Source: Pedobacter mendelii
Lineage (GTDB): Bacteria > Bacteroidota > Bacteroidia > Sphingobacteriales > Sphingobacteriaceae
Assembly: GCF_014635725.1 (NCBI RefSeq)
Contig: NZ_BMDJ01000005.1
Coordinates: forward strand, 124,001-188,000
Direction: 5' to 3'
DNA length: 64,000 nucleotides
Both the position numbers and the translations under genes were made by a program. This document shows, one piece after another, positions 1-7,793 of this stretch. Below the pieces are notes generated by a model that saw only the letters and a list, made by a program, of their open reading frames with translations, had not been told where the DNA came from and did no database searches. How positions within the stretch are numbered: position 1 is the first letter of the stretch; each line of letters begins with the position of its first letter.

Positions 1-406
1 ATTGGACAGAAACTTCTGTATAAGGAACAAAACCTTGTTTATTTCCGAATGAATTTGTAATGTAAACCATTACTTGCGCAACATCTATATCTGCTAATTC
101 AGGAAAAGGAGGCATTTTTTCTTTATATTCTTTCCCATTAATAACAATCATTTCGTTTGCCCCATTTTTAATGATGCAAGCTAATCGGTTTTTATTGGTT
201 TTTAAAAAAACTGAATCTGTTAGAGGAGGAGCCAACTGACCTAAACCCTCGCCATTTTCGCCATGGCAATTTTGACACCTGGATTTATAAACCTCTTTAC
301 CATTAGACATATAGTTCTGAAAATCAATTTCTTGCTGATTTTGACATGAGAAAATTATAGCGACGACTGAAAACAGAAAAATAGAATTGATAATGTATTT
401 GCGCAT
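1..406 (-). CDS. Cytochrome c family lipoprotein (C-terminus cut by window edge)
   Basis: The start codon is at 406 and the frame stays open to base 1, so the C-terminus lies outside the window. The N-terminus is a lipoprotein signal ending in a lipobox (IIFSC), followed by one c-type heme site CQNCH and a later KMPPFPEL segment whose Met is the likely second heme ligand. That is the layout of a small class I cytochrome c domain, tethered in the periplasm as an electron carrier. It is the last gene of the leftward metal island, behind the Sco-like gene. The electron partner is unknown; the neighbouring di-heme proteins are candidates by context only. Confidence 0.85.
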   Translation of the reverse strand, partial: MRKYIINSIFLFSVVAIIFSCQNQQEIDFQNYMSNGKEVYKSRCQNCHGENGEGLGQLAPPLTDSVFLKTNKNRLACIIKNGANEMIVINGKEYKEKMPPFPELADIDVAQVMVYITNSFGNKQGFVPYTEVSVQ

Positions 407-423
407 TTACGTTTGCTTAAAAA

Positions 424-508
424 GTCGTCATTTCGATCGGAATAAAATGTTGCCGTTAAATCTTTCAATGAGTTTAAAAGATTTATCCAATTCGGTCGAA
501 ATGACGAC
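424..508. repeat. Imperfect inverted repeat between sco and cytochrome c genes
   Basis: The arms at 424-440 and 493-508 (core GTCATTTCGA / TCGAAATGAC) are near-perfect complements separated by about 50 bases. The core resembles the outer arms of the palindrome after lysA, so this looks like a member of a dispersed palindrome family. It may also attenuate transcription between the two genes; that is inference. Confidence 0.6.
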
Positions 509-518
509 AAAGTTTAGT

Positions 519-1169
519 CTATTTCTTATATTCAGCCAATAAAACCAGAATATCTTTTTTCAATTGTTCTACTTGATCTTTTTTTGTTCCATCATAAGCA
601 CCGCGAATTCGTCGGTCTTTATCAATTAAAACTAAATATCCCTGATGAATGTAGCCATCTTTTGCCGTGCTATCTTCGCCTACGGCAACTAAATAGTTTT
701 TTTCTGCTAAGGTGTAAACGCTGTCTTTACTTCCATAAAGGAATTGCCATTTAGCACCATCAACACCTAATTTTTGTGCATACTTTTTTAAAACCGATGG
801 TTTATCATATTTAAAATCAATAGTATGTGAAACAAACATCACATCAGGATTGGTTTTAAATTCATTGTAAACCGTTATTAAATTACGGTGCATAGTTGGG
901 CAAATGGTTGTGCAAGAAGTGAAGAAAAAATCGGCTATATAAATTTTGCCATCCGTTACTTTATTGGTTGTAACAACGCTATCCTGATTTAAAAAAGACC
1001 AATTTGGAATAGTTTGATAAACCGTATCAACCTTTTCTGAACCATCAGCACTTGTAGAGGTTTCAGCATGTCGTTCACCATAAAATGGCAGTTTTTTCTC
1101 TTGTTTACAAGATGATAATATGGTAATGGATAGCAAACAAACTGCTATCGAAAAAATCATTTTATTCAT
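519..1169 (-). CDS. sco: SCO1/SenC family copper chaperone / thiol protein, lipoprotein
   Basis: Sco proteins bind copper through a CxxxC pair and a distant His. They metallate cytochrome oxidase CuA or act as thiol reductases outside the cytoplasm. This 216-residue protein has a lipobox (LSSC, Cys21), a thioredoxin-like fold with TSCTTICP (Cys86, Cys90) and His175 in GYIHQGYLVLID, so all three copper ligands are present. A YHS protein, helical periplasmic proteins and two MbnP/MbnH-like pairs lie upstream in the same orientation, which supports a copper role. It could instead serve mainly as a redox protein. The 51-base gap behind it is longer than most in the series. Confidence 0.9.
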   Translation of the reverse strand: MNKMIFSIAVCLLSITILSSCKQEKKLPFYGERHAETSTSADGSEKVDTVYQTIPNWSFLNQDSVVTTNKVTDGKIYIADFFFTSCTTICPTMHRNLITVYNEFKTNPDVMFVSHTIDFKYDKPSVLKKYAQKLGVDGAKWQFLYGSKDSVYTLAEKNYLVAVGEDSTAKDGYIHQGYLVLIDKDRRIRGAYDGTKKDQVEQLKKDILVLLAEYKK

Positions 1170-1220
1170 GGTATTTTTTATTAAAGTGTAAATATACTTA
1201 CCGCGACTTAATATTTAAGG

Positions 1221-1616
1221 TTATTTTTGTGGTTTTCCTTTACATAAACCAACTACTTCATGGAATACATTATGTAACTCGCTAATTTTTTTAATTAGTT
1301 TCTCATCAGCAGCTTTATTTTTAACGAGCTGATTTAATTCTGTGATTTCAATGTTTAGTTTATTAATCGAATTTCGAATCTGCGGACTGTTATAAGCCAA
1401 TGGAATCTTGGATTTCTTCAGCTCATTTGCTGTTTTCACTAATGCTCCACTTTTTTGCTTCAACGGTTTTAAATTACCCGTTTCGCTTGCGTGAAATGTC
1501 TCGGACATGATTTCATGAAATGCATTTAATTTTGGCCATTGGTTGAAAACATCCTGAGAAAATGAATGAATATTAATACCGACAACAAGTAAGAATGACA
1601 TAATTAATGTTTTCAT
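1221..1616 (-). CDS. Secreted helical protein of unknown function
   Basis: The product has 131 residues: a signal peptide ending near SFSQ, then an almost wholly alpha-helical mature part. Histidines occur in pairs at FHEIMSETFH near the N-terminus and HNVFHEVVGLC near the C-terminus, a spacing that could form a metal site at the ends of a helical bundle. I do not recognise a named family with certainty. It follows the YHS gene by 3 bases and precedes sco, so a role in metal handling is inferred from context alone. Confidence 0.7.
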   Translation of the reverse strand: MKTLIMSFLLVVGINIHSFSQDVFNQWPKLNAFHEIMSETFHASETGNLKPLKQKSGALVKTANELKKSKIPLAYNSPQIRNSINKLNIEITELNQLVKNKAADEKLIKKISELHNVFHEVVGLCKGKPQK

Positions 1617-1619
1617 GCG

Positions 1620-1880
1620 CTACTTTTTGATATAATTTGACGGTTTTGCAACGAATTTTTGCTTGCAACTTTCTGCACAAAAATAGTAAGTTGTTTTGTT
1701 GTACACCACATTTTTCGCATTAGTTGTTTTAACCTTCATTTTACAAACAGGGTCTATATGCACTGTTTGCACGGTGTCTGTAACTATATTTTTCATGGTG
1801 TTATCGCTGGCTTTTGCATTAAAGGATGCGATGTAAAGAACAATGGTGCAAAGTGTAATCATAATGCTTAATTTTTTCAT
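1620..1880 (-). CDS. Secreted YHS-domain protein (probable metal binding)
   Basis: The product has 86 residues: a signal peptide ending near FNAKA and a single YHS domain. The domain shows DPVCKMKV and YYFCAESCKQKF, the usual Cys arrangement of the YHS/TRASH-like fold. Such domains occur in heavy-metal ATPases and in free-standing periplasmic proteins, and are thought to bind copper or other soft metals. The gene is 4 bases downstream of a helical lipoprotein and 3 bases upstream of another helical secreted protein, so translation is likely coupled. Confidence 0.85.
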   Translation of the reverse strand: MKKLSIMITLCTIVLYIASFNAKASDNTMKNIVTDTVQTVHIDPVCKMKVKTTNAKNVVYNKTTYYFCAESCKQKFVAKPSNYIKK

Positions 1881-1884
1881 AATA

Positions 1885-2346
1885 TTAGTGGTTACGAGGA
1901 TTATCTAAACTTGATTGAATAGGAACAACCTGATAAGATTTAAGCAAAGAATCTGAAGTCCGGGTAACTTTAATGTATTCATCTTCAACTTCTCTTATTT
2001 TTATCATTTGTGTTTTATAATAATTAAGAGTTTCCTGCTCATTTTTACCTTTGAAATCATCTTTGAAAAAATGCATCCAATCCATCATATTTTCATCTGC
2101 TTTGTTTAATTTTTCAATCAACTGGCTGATTTTTGTCGTGTCTGGTGATGATTTAGCCTTTTCTGAAATAAGAAGTGTATCTAATTTCATTTTATTCTTA
2201 ATCACTTTTTCGCCATCAACCATTACCTTATCATGGATGTTTAGCACTTCTTTGCGAACAGCTTGTGCATCTGGCTCAGTTTTGCAACCTGCAAAGAATA
2301 CTATGCTTATTATTAAGTAATACCAGTGTTTTTTTAAGTTTTTCAT
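1885..2346 (-). CDS. Helical lipoprotein of unknown function
   Basis: The 153-residue product begins with a lipoprotein signal (IIVFFAGC context, lipobox Cys at residue 21). The mature region is predicted helical and rich in Lys and Glu, with a HDKVM segment, DENMMDWMHFF and long amphipathic stretches. Similar proteins in Bacteroidota are often labelled only as hypothetical or viral-inclusion-like; I cannot give a function. It lies between the beta-barrel gene (17 bases upstream) and the YHS gene, so it probably belongs to the same periplasmic metal system. Confidence 0.7.
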   Translation of the reverse strand: MKNLKKHWYYLIISIVFFAGCKTEPDAQAVRKEVLNIHDKVMVDGEKVIKNKMKLDTLLISEKAKSSPDTTKISQLIEKLNKADENMMDWMHFFKDDFKGKNEQETLNYYKTQMIKIREVEDEYIKVTRTSDSLLKSYQVVPIQSSLDNPRNH

Positions 2347-2363
2347 CTTGTTAATTTAATATT

Positions 2364-3287
2364 TTAAAAAGGTAAAGATACGTGCAGCATCAGCCGATTA
2401 CCTGCATAAGCTCTACCACCAGCCAAATCTTGAGCACGTACGTTTTGATAATTGGCACCAAAAGATAAACCTTTCATCGCAACCTCAACACCAGCAACAG
2501 CAGATAAAGAATAACCGCCCGATACGTCAACAGAGTATTTTTTACTTTCTACATCTTTTTCAGCCGTTTCATACAACATGCCCGCATTGGGTGCAACGGT
2601 AACAGTATTTGCAATTCTAAATTTGTAATACGCTAGTAGGTTTGCTGTAAACTTGTTTCCATAACGGTATTGAAACTTATTTTCGGTATTAATTTTATAA
2701 TTCAAATTTGCGTTAATCCCCAAATCGTTCAGCCGAACATCATAAGCTGCATTAATTGTAAAATCTGTACTTGCTGTTCCGAGCTGAAAGTTGTTCGGTG
2801 ATTCAGAAATCGCTAAGCGTTCTGTTGGCTCATATTTACCTGTAGGCATTTTAATACCTGCGCCAATCCATAGTGACTGAACCAGAAGTTTTTCGCCCAG
2901 TGTACCACTATGGTTAAATAAATTATAATAACCCATAACAGCGACATCTCCCAACCCTTGTTTTGTGCCGGTATTATCTTGTGTACTCCGCTTATTAAAG
3001 TTGTAAGGTACAAATGCAAGTACTCTAAATTTGCTGCCAATATTCCAACCACCCCAAACTTCAGTACTTTGATAAGTTTCATTCGCTGTAATCGGGGTAA
3101 TTTGTCCTTGCGGACCTAAGTGGGTTTGCAAAGTTTTGTATTGGTATCGTAATCCTAAAAAACGCTTGTTGTATTCAGGTAATATGCCAATGTAGTAACT
3201 GCCAACACCGCAACCACAAATGTCGCAGGCAATGGCACTAAATGAACACATCAGAATAAATAAGCTTAATATAATTTTAAATTTCAT
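2364..3287 (-). CDS. Outer-membrane beta-barrel with N-terminal CxxCxC motif
   Basis: This 307-residue protein has a signal peptide, then a mature N-terminus CDICGCGVGSYYIGI carrying three closely spaced Cys. Alternating hydrophobic beta-strands follow, ending in a terminal Phe (HVSLPF) typical of outer-membrane barrels. The Cys cluster right after the signal cleavage site could bind a metal ion or be a lipid site. The position between the di-heme peroxidase homologue and the YHS gene suggests export or import of a metal or metal complex. The substrate cannot be read from sequence. Proteins of this shape are often named only transporter or hypothetical. Confidence 0.75.
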   Translation of the reverse strand: MKFKIILSLFILMCSFSAIACDICGCGVGSYYIGILPEYNKRFLGLRYQYKTLQTHLGPQGQITPITANETYQSTEVWGGWNIGSKFRVLAFVPYNFNKRSTQDNTGTKQGLGDVAVMGYYNLFNHSGTLGEKLLVQSLWIGAGIKMPTGKYEPTERLAISESPNNFQLGTASTDFTINAAYDVRLNDLGINANLNYKINTENKFQYRYGNKFTANLLAYYKFRIANTVTVAPNAGMLYETAEKDVESKKYSVDVSGGYSLSAVAGVEVAMKGLSFGANYQNVRAQDLAGGRAYAGNRLMLHVSLPF

Positions 3288-3301
3288 TTTTTTTATGTGA
3301 A

Positions 3302-4348
3302 TTATTGTTCGGCTAATAGTCTGTTGTTAATGAAAGATTCATCGTTTAAAGTAGCCAGAAAGGCGAGTAGCTTTGTTTTATCTGTCTCGGTTAAATTAAT
3401 GCCAAGCTTACCGTTTTGATTTAAAATAGGGTCGAGGTTTTCTAAGTTTTGAACCTGACCGCTATAGTGCTCTAAAACGGCTCCTATGGTTAAAAATCTC
3501 CCATCGTGCATAAATGGTGCGGTGTAATTTAAGTTTCGTAATGATGGAACTTTGAATTTGTACCTGTCGGATGCCAGAAGCGTAGCCAGGTATAAACCCT
3601 GGTCTTTAACCGGACTCAGCGATAAACCATTATTTCTAAATGAACCATCTGTAAACAAAGGTTCTTTGTGGCACGACGAGCATTTTTCCTTAAATATATT
3701 GTAACCATCCAACTCCGTTTGGGTAAAAGAGGCATTGTCTTCTTTCCTCATTACCTTATCGTACTTAGAATTGCTACTAACACACATCACCATGAATTGT
3801 GATAAGGCCTTCATAAAACGACTTGTAGTAATATCTTCGCTACCAAAGGCGGATTTAAATAAAGCGGTGTATTTTGGTAAAGCCCTAAGTTTATTGAGCA
3901 CATTATCTAAATTCTCATCCATTTCTTCGTGAGTGGTAATGGGTACAATAGGCTGTAAATCCAAATCATATACACCACCACCCCACATAAAGGCCTTATT
4001 CCATGCTAAATTCATTATCGGGGGAGAGTTTCTTGTGCCTAATCTATCATCAATACCGTGACTTACATCATGCCCATGTTGTGTAAATGCTGAAGATTGA
4101 ATATGACAAGAGCCGCAGCTAACGGTGTTATTTCTTGATAATCTGGCTTCGTAAAAGAGTGTTCTACCTAGCTCAAAAACCGATTTTGTTACCGGATTTG
4201 CAGTAAAATTATAAACTGGTTCCGGGAAATTAGCAGGTTTCTGAAAACCTAAAAATGTTTCTATTTTCTCCTGAATAATTTCACTTTTTTTACATGCAAA
4301 AATGAAAATACTAATGGAGAGAATAATTATCCAGTGTCGCTTGTTCAT
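3302..4348 (-). CDS. Di-heme cytochrome c peroxidase / MauG-MbnH family lipoprotein (copy 1)
   Basis: The family includes CcpA peroxidases, MauG and MbnH. MauG and MbnH use a bis-Fe(IV) state to modify residues of partner proteins. This 348-residue copy has a lipobox (FIFAC, Cys19), heme sites CGSCH (78-82) and CSSCH (223-227), and the conserved PFMHDGRF near the C-terminus. It starts 5 bases after the stop of an MbnP-like gene. This is the pairing expected for MbnH, which converts a Trp of MbnP to kynurenine in methanotrophs. That makes a protein-modifying role more likely than simple peroxide removal, but an ordinary peroxidase role is possible. Confidence 0.85.
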   Translation of the reverse strand: MNKRHWIIILSISIFIFACKKSEIIQEKIETFLGFQKPANFPEPVYNFTANPVTKSVFELGRTLFYEARLSRNNTVSCGSCHIQSSAFTQHGHDVSHGIDDRLGTRNSPPIMNLAWNKAFMWGGGVYDLDLQPIVPITTHEEMDENLDNVLNKLRALPKYTALFKSAFGSEDITTSRFMKALSQFMVMCVSSNSKYDKVMRKEDNASFTQTELDGYNIFKEKCSSCHKEPLFTDGSFRNNGLSLSPVKDQGLYLATLLASDRYKFKVPSLRNLNYTAPFMHDGRFLTIGAVLEHYSGQVQNLENLDPILNQNGKLGINLTETDKTKLLAFLATLNDESFINNRLLAEQ

Positions 4349-4353
4349 CTTTA

Positions 4354-5205
4354 TTAATTTTCAGTATGGTCATGTCTAAACATTTCGGTTAAATTCTTGG
4401 CAATGTTTACGCTGTAATCGCTAAACATTACATTCGGATGCTCGGCTATTTTAAAGCTATTAGTGCCATTAAATACTTTCATTGCATCCATAAATAAATG
4501 AACATTGCTTTGCCTGTCTTTTCTAACTTTAGCAATTCCAGCTTTCGTTAAATCAACCGTAATCGTTTTTATATTATTAATAGTAGGAGCGGAGTAACCA
4601 CCAAAACCGCCAATGTGGTATTTGAATTGCTTTTTGCCAGTCGGGTCGCCGTTTACATCGTCAGAAATTACATTCGAATTTCCTTCAAATCTAAAAAAGA
4701 TATAACCTGAATTCCAGCCCCAATACATGCCACCGCTATCATGCCCGCCATTTGCTGCAGGGTCTAAAACACCCGTCCGCTTGTCTATTCCCATGGTGCT
4801 GCGCAAACTGTCAACGCCCAGGGTAAAAGTAAGTCTGGTGTAATCACCTTCAGGAACACGAACTTTTGCAAATCGAGTAGACTTGTCAGAAGATTGGATT
4901 AAGAAATAACTGGAATCTTGCTTTACCGCATATTCCTTTCCATCTGCGGTAGCTACCTTAATGTTGCTAATGAAATATTGTAGCATTGAAATCGAAAAGG
5001 ATTCTCCTTTAGCGTTAACATAAGGGGTTGTAGTATTGTTAAAACTCAGGGTTCTATCGCCAACTATATTATCAAATTCTACAGAAAAGGGCGCCAGATT
5101 TGTTTCTGCAAATTCTGGTGCTGGACTATCTTCTTTAGAACAGGATGCAAGTAATAAAATAGAGCAAAATGCGAGTAACGTAATTCTTATGCTTAAGTTT
5201 TTCAT
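4354..5205 (-). CDS. MbnP-like copper-binding lipoprotein (copy 1, His-rich)
   Basis: MbnP proteins are periplasmic copper binders whose site depends on a kynurenine made by the di-heme partner. This 283-residue protein has a lipobox (LLASC, Cys22) and the family start FDNIVGDRTL. It also has the conserved MYWGWNSGYIF (Trp162, Trp164) and six His: 155, 197, 236, 256, 278 and 280. The Trp pair is the likely modification target and the His residues are candidate copper ligands. It sits between two di-heme genes, 6 bases from one and 5 bases from the other. Family assignment is from remembered motifs, not a search. Confidence 0.8.
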   Translation of the reverse strand: MKNLSIRITLLAFCSILLLASCSKEDSPAPEFAETNLAPFSVEFDNIVGDRTLSFNNTTTPYVNAKGESFSISMLQYFISNIKVATADGKEYAVKQDSSYFLIQSSDKSTRFAKVRVPEGDYTRLTFTLGVDSLRSTMGIDKRTGVLDPAANGGHDSGGMYWGWNSGYIFFRFEGNSNVISDDVNGDPTGKKQFKYHIGGFGGYSAPTINNIKTITVDLTKAGIAKVRKDRQSNVHLFMDAMKVFNGTNSFKIAEHPNVMFSDYSVNIAKNLTEMFRHDHTEN

Positions 5206-5211
5206 GATAAA

Positions 5212-6297
5212 TTAATTAGGATTACTAAATTTTTTGTTGCTGATAAACGAGTTATCAGTTAATGCAGATAAAAATGCTTTGATGGCTATTTTCTCTGTCG
5301 CAGAAATTGGAATGCCTACATTTCCATTATTTTGATAAAGACTTTTATCCAGTGTTGCAGAAATTTTTATACCCGAATTATAATGTTCAAGTACATCATC
5401 AATGGTTTTAAATCTGCCATCGTGCATATACGGGGCAGTAAGCATTACATTTCTCAACGAAGGCGTTTTAAACTTTCCTAAATCAGCTAGGTTGAAGGTT
5501 ACTCTAAATCTGCCCTGATAAATCCCTTCTAAATCATCAGGATAAGTATCGTCAATCCCATTGTTGCGGAATAAATCATCAGTAAAAAGTTCTCCAACAT
5601 GGCATGAGCCACATTTTGCTTTTACTAAATTCATCCCCGATATTTCTACATCTAATAAGGAGACATTATTTTCCTTTCTAACGTACTGGTCGTATTTTGA
5701 GCCATCGGATATGAGTGTTCTTTGAAATTGGGCAAGGGCTTTCACGATGTTTGCAGATTTAACTTCTTCATTAAAAACTGCTTTAAATCTGGTTACATAG
5801 TTCGGAACCTGTTTCAACTCTGTTTCCAACTCCACAAGGTTTTGGTGCATTTCGTCGGCACTAGTTAATGGTCCAAATGCCTGAGATTCTAGATTTGTAG
5901 AACCACCATCCCAAAATAGTCCGTTTTTAGCCCAGGCTAAATTAAACAGCGCTGGTGTATGCCTTTCTAATTTCTTTCCAGAGGCACCAATGTTGGTTAA
6001 AGCAACTGCATCGGTAAAGGCAATGTCTTGTCTGTGGCACGATGCGCAAGATATCTTGTTGTTTCCCGAAAGCCTGGTATCATAAAATAAAAGTCGGCCA
6101 AGTTCAATACCTTCTGCAGTAAGCGGATTGTCAATATCATTATCAATTGCTGGAAAGTTAGACCCTGCTTTAAGTTTTACACTAGTAAGCTTTGGAATAA
6201 TTTCATCCACAATATTATCCTTTTTGCATGCAGTTAAAACGCATGCAAAAAGGATACAGGCTGATAATTGCAGAAAAGCATTATTGCCTTTGTACAT
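5212..6297 (-). CDS. Di-heme cytochrome c peroxidase / MauG-MbnH family lipoprotein (copy 2)
   Basis: This is a paralogue of the 3302-4348 protein with the same layout over 361 residues: lipobox LTAC (Cys24), heme sites CASCH (84-88) and CGSCH (229-233), and PYMHDGRF (289-296). Its start is 2 bases beyond the stop of the upstream MbnP-like gene, so translation is probably coupled. The order MbnP, di-heme protein, MbnP, di-heme protein points to duplication of a two-gene unit followed by divergence. It may act on its own adjacent MbnP-like protein, or both enzymes may serve both partners. Confidence 0.85.
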   Translation of the reverse strand: MYKGNNAFLQLSACILFACVLTACKKDNIVDEIIPKLTSVKLKAGSNFPAIDNDIDNPLTAEGIELGRLLFYDTRLSGNNKISCASCHRQDIAFTDAVALTNIGASGKKLERHTPALFNLAWAKNGLFWDGGSTNLESQAFGPLTSADEMHQNLVELETELKQVPNYVTRFKAVFNEEVKSANIVKALAQFQRTLISDGSKYDQYVRKENNVSLLDVEISGMNLVKAKCGSCHVGELFTDDLFRNNGIDDTYPDDLEGIYQGRFRVTFNLADLGKFKTPSLRNVMLTAPYMHDGRFKTIDDVLEHYNSGIKISATLDKSLYQNNGNVGIPISATEKIAIKAFLSALTDNSFISNKKFSNPN

Positions 6298-6299
6298 GA

Positions 6300-7100
6300 T
6301 TAATTAGCAGATTTTACAGTAAAAACTTTAGTAGCGTAGTTGTTTGCAACAGCTGTCATCACGCTAGCCTGCGATGCACCTACAGTTGGTGTTGCAATTA
6401 CATCAATACCATCAAATGCTTTTGCAACATCTACATTTAAAATGATGCTACTTGATTTTGAAGACCCGATTTTTACAGCTTGAGGGAAGTTTAAAGAAAC
6501 TGTCTTGTAGTTTGCATTTAGTCCCGTTTCTACTTTCAAACTCTTGCTGGTAGACCCTTCTTTAACCGTTCCGGTAGCAGAGGTAAAAATGTAACTGGTT
6601 AACCACATCCACGAAACATTTGTCATTCCGTTTAATTGCGATAATTCTCCAGATTGAAGACTTAAGTTATCATTGTATTTTTGGTCTACACCAACTCCAA
6701 ACTTAATGGCCTTATAATCTCCGGCAGGAATTTCTTTTAATGAAACATCTTCTCTTTTTGTAGCAGGATAAATGGTAGTAGAAACTTCGTTATTTACACC
6801 AACTAAATTGATGGCACCGGTTTCTTCTATTAAATAATATGAACCTTGAACTTTTACTTCTTCACCGGCAGCGTTAACCAATATTAAGTTACTTACCCAA
6901 TATCTGAATTTATTAAAATTGAAGGTTTTTGTACCGAGTGCGAAATCCTTATTTAGGGCAAAGTCGCTACCATTGAAAGTTGCATCGAATGTTAAAGTTG
7001 TTTGTCCAGCTCCATCAGTTGTTGCGATTAAATCATCATCTTTAGAGCATGATGTAAATAAAATTGTAGCTAATGATAAGATTGTTAAAAATTTTTTCAT
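6300..7100 (-). CDS. MbnP-like lipoprotein (copy 2, lacks histidine)
   Basis: The frame is open further upstream, but the signal peptide MKKFLTILSL with lipobox LFTSC fixes the start at 7100 and gives 266 residues. It shares FDATFNG, the central WMWLTSYIF (Trp164, Trp166) and the late VDVAKAFDG strand with copy 1. Unlike copy 1 it has no His at all, so any copper site built on His is absent. It could be a structural or redox partner, a substrate for the di-heme enzyme that binds no copper, or bind another ligand. It is the first gene of the tightly spaced series. Confidence 0.75.
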   Translation of the reverse strand: MKKFLTILSLATILFTSCSKDDDLIATTDGAGQTTLTFDATFNGSDFALNKDFALGTKTFNFNKFRYWVSNLILVNAAGEEVKVQGSYYLIEETGAINLVGVNNEVSTTIYPATKREDVSLKEIPAGDYKAIKFGVGVDQKYNDNLSLQSGELSQLNGMTNVSWMWLTSYIFTSATGTVKEGSTSKSLKVETGLNANYKTVSLNFPQAVKIGSSKSSSIILNVDVAKAFDGIDVIATPTVGASQASVMTAVANNYATKVFTVKSAN

Positions 7101-7121
7101 TTTGATTTTTGTATTTTTCCA

Positions 7122-7156
7122 GGCCATGGCAGCTTGAAAACGCGTAAGCCATAGCC
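7122..7156 (-). promoter_or_regulatory. Leader hairpin upstream of the MbnP/MbnH series
   Basis: Nine-base arms at 7122-7130 and 7148-7156 pair with one G-U and enclose a 17-base loop, about 21 bases before the start at 7100. On the transcript the arms read GGCUAUGGC and GCCAUGGCC. It lies in the 5' leader of the metal island and could affect translation or transcript stability. A regulatory role is inference from position. Confidence 0.35.
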
Positions 7157-7286
7157 CAAACCGTTTTAAATATTTGAATAGTAATATTATTGACAGTACA
7201 CGCTTAAAAGTGCACAGCAATAAAAAATAAATTGAATTTAAATTTCCCTAAAGCCGAGGTTTCGGATAAGGAATAAAAAGAAATTA

Positions 7287-7658
7287 CTAAACCAATTTTG
7301 GCGGTTGAAAAATAGAAAAATGTAATGAAGTAAGTGGCTTTTGTATAAAACCAATTTCTGATTTTATTTCAAAAGAAGGGATAAGGCTAACTATATTGAT
7401 ATTCAAGAAAATAGGTTCAGCCTCAACAATTCTTTTTAAGTTATCTTGAATTTGTTTGTTCTTACCTTCTAAATCTTTAAGCTTTTTTGCTAGAAAACAT
7501 TGACCGTCGCAATGTAATTCAGGATGTGCCTTATTAATACAGAAAACACTGGTAATATATTCTTTGTTCATTTGATAACCAGAAAACAGCACCAATTGCA
7601 TCGCACCTTGAGATAAGGTGAACAAAACCAGTATGTATATAATTAATCTCTTGAACAT
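7287..7658 (-). CDS. Small membrane-anchored protein with FCxNK...HCDGQC motif
   Basis: The likely start is the ATG at 7658, giving 123 residues that open with a hydrophobic segment (about 5-25). Cys40, His45, His49, Cys50 and Cys54 lie in a compact block (FCINK, PELHCDGQCFL), which looks like a metal or redox site just outside the membrane. A basic helical stretch (AKKLKDLEGKNK) follows. I remember similar small proteins beside copper and TonB-receptor genes in Bacteroidota, without an assigned function. It lies in the same direction as and upstream of the MbnP/MbnH genes, separated by about 190 bases. Confidence 0.65.
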   Translation of the reverse strand: MFKRLIIYILVLFTLSQGAMQLVLFSGYQMNKEYITSVFCINKAHPELHCDGQCFLAKKLKDLEGKNKQIQDNLKRIVEAEPIFLNINIVSLIPSFEIKSEIGFIQKPLTSLHFSIFQPPKLV

Positions 7659-7793
7659 AGTATTTGCTGCAAAAGTAATAAAAGATAACGGTTGAGGCAA
7701 GGAAATATTAAATGAATAATGATAGCTATAAATAAAAAAAAACACAGATGAAATTCTTCATCTGTGCTATCAATAAATTTGCAATTTAAAAAC

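Noticed and set aside
3302..4348. Plain cytochrome c peroxidase detoxifying H2O2
   Set aside because: Not excluded, but the adjacent MbnP-like genes make the MbnH/MauG type more likely, so it was not used as the main call.
7101..7220. N-terminal extension of the MbnP-like copy 2 (40 extra codons)
   Set aside because: The signal peptide and lipobox begin at 7100; the extension would bury the signal and contains the leader hairpin.
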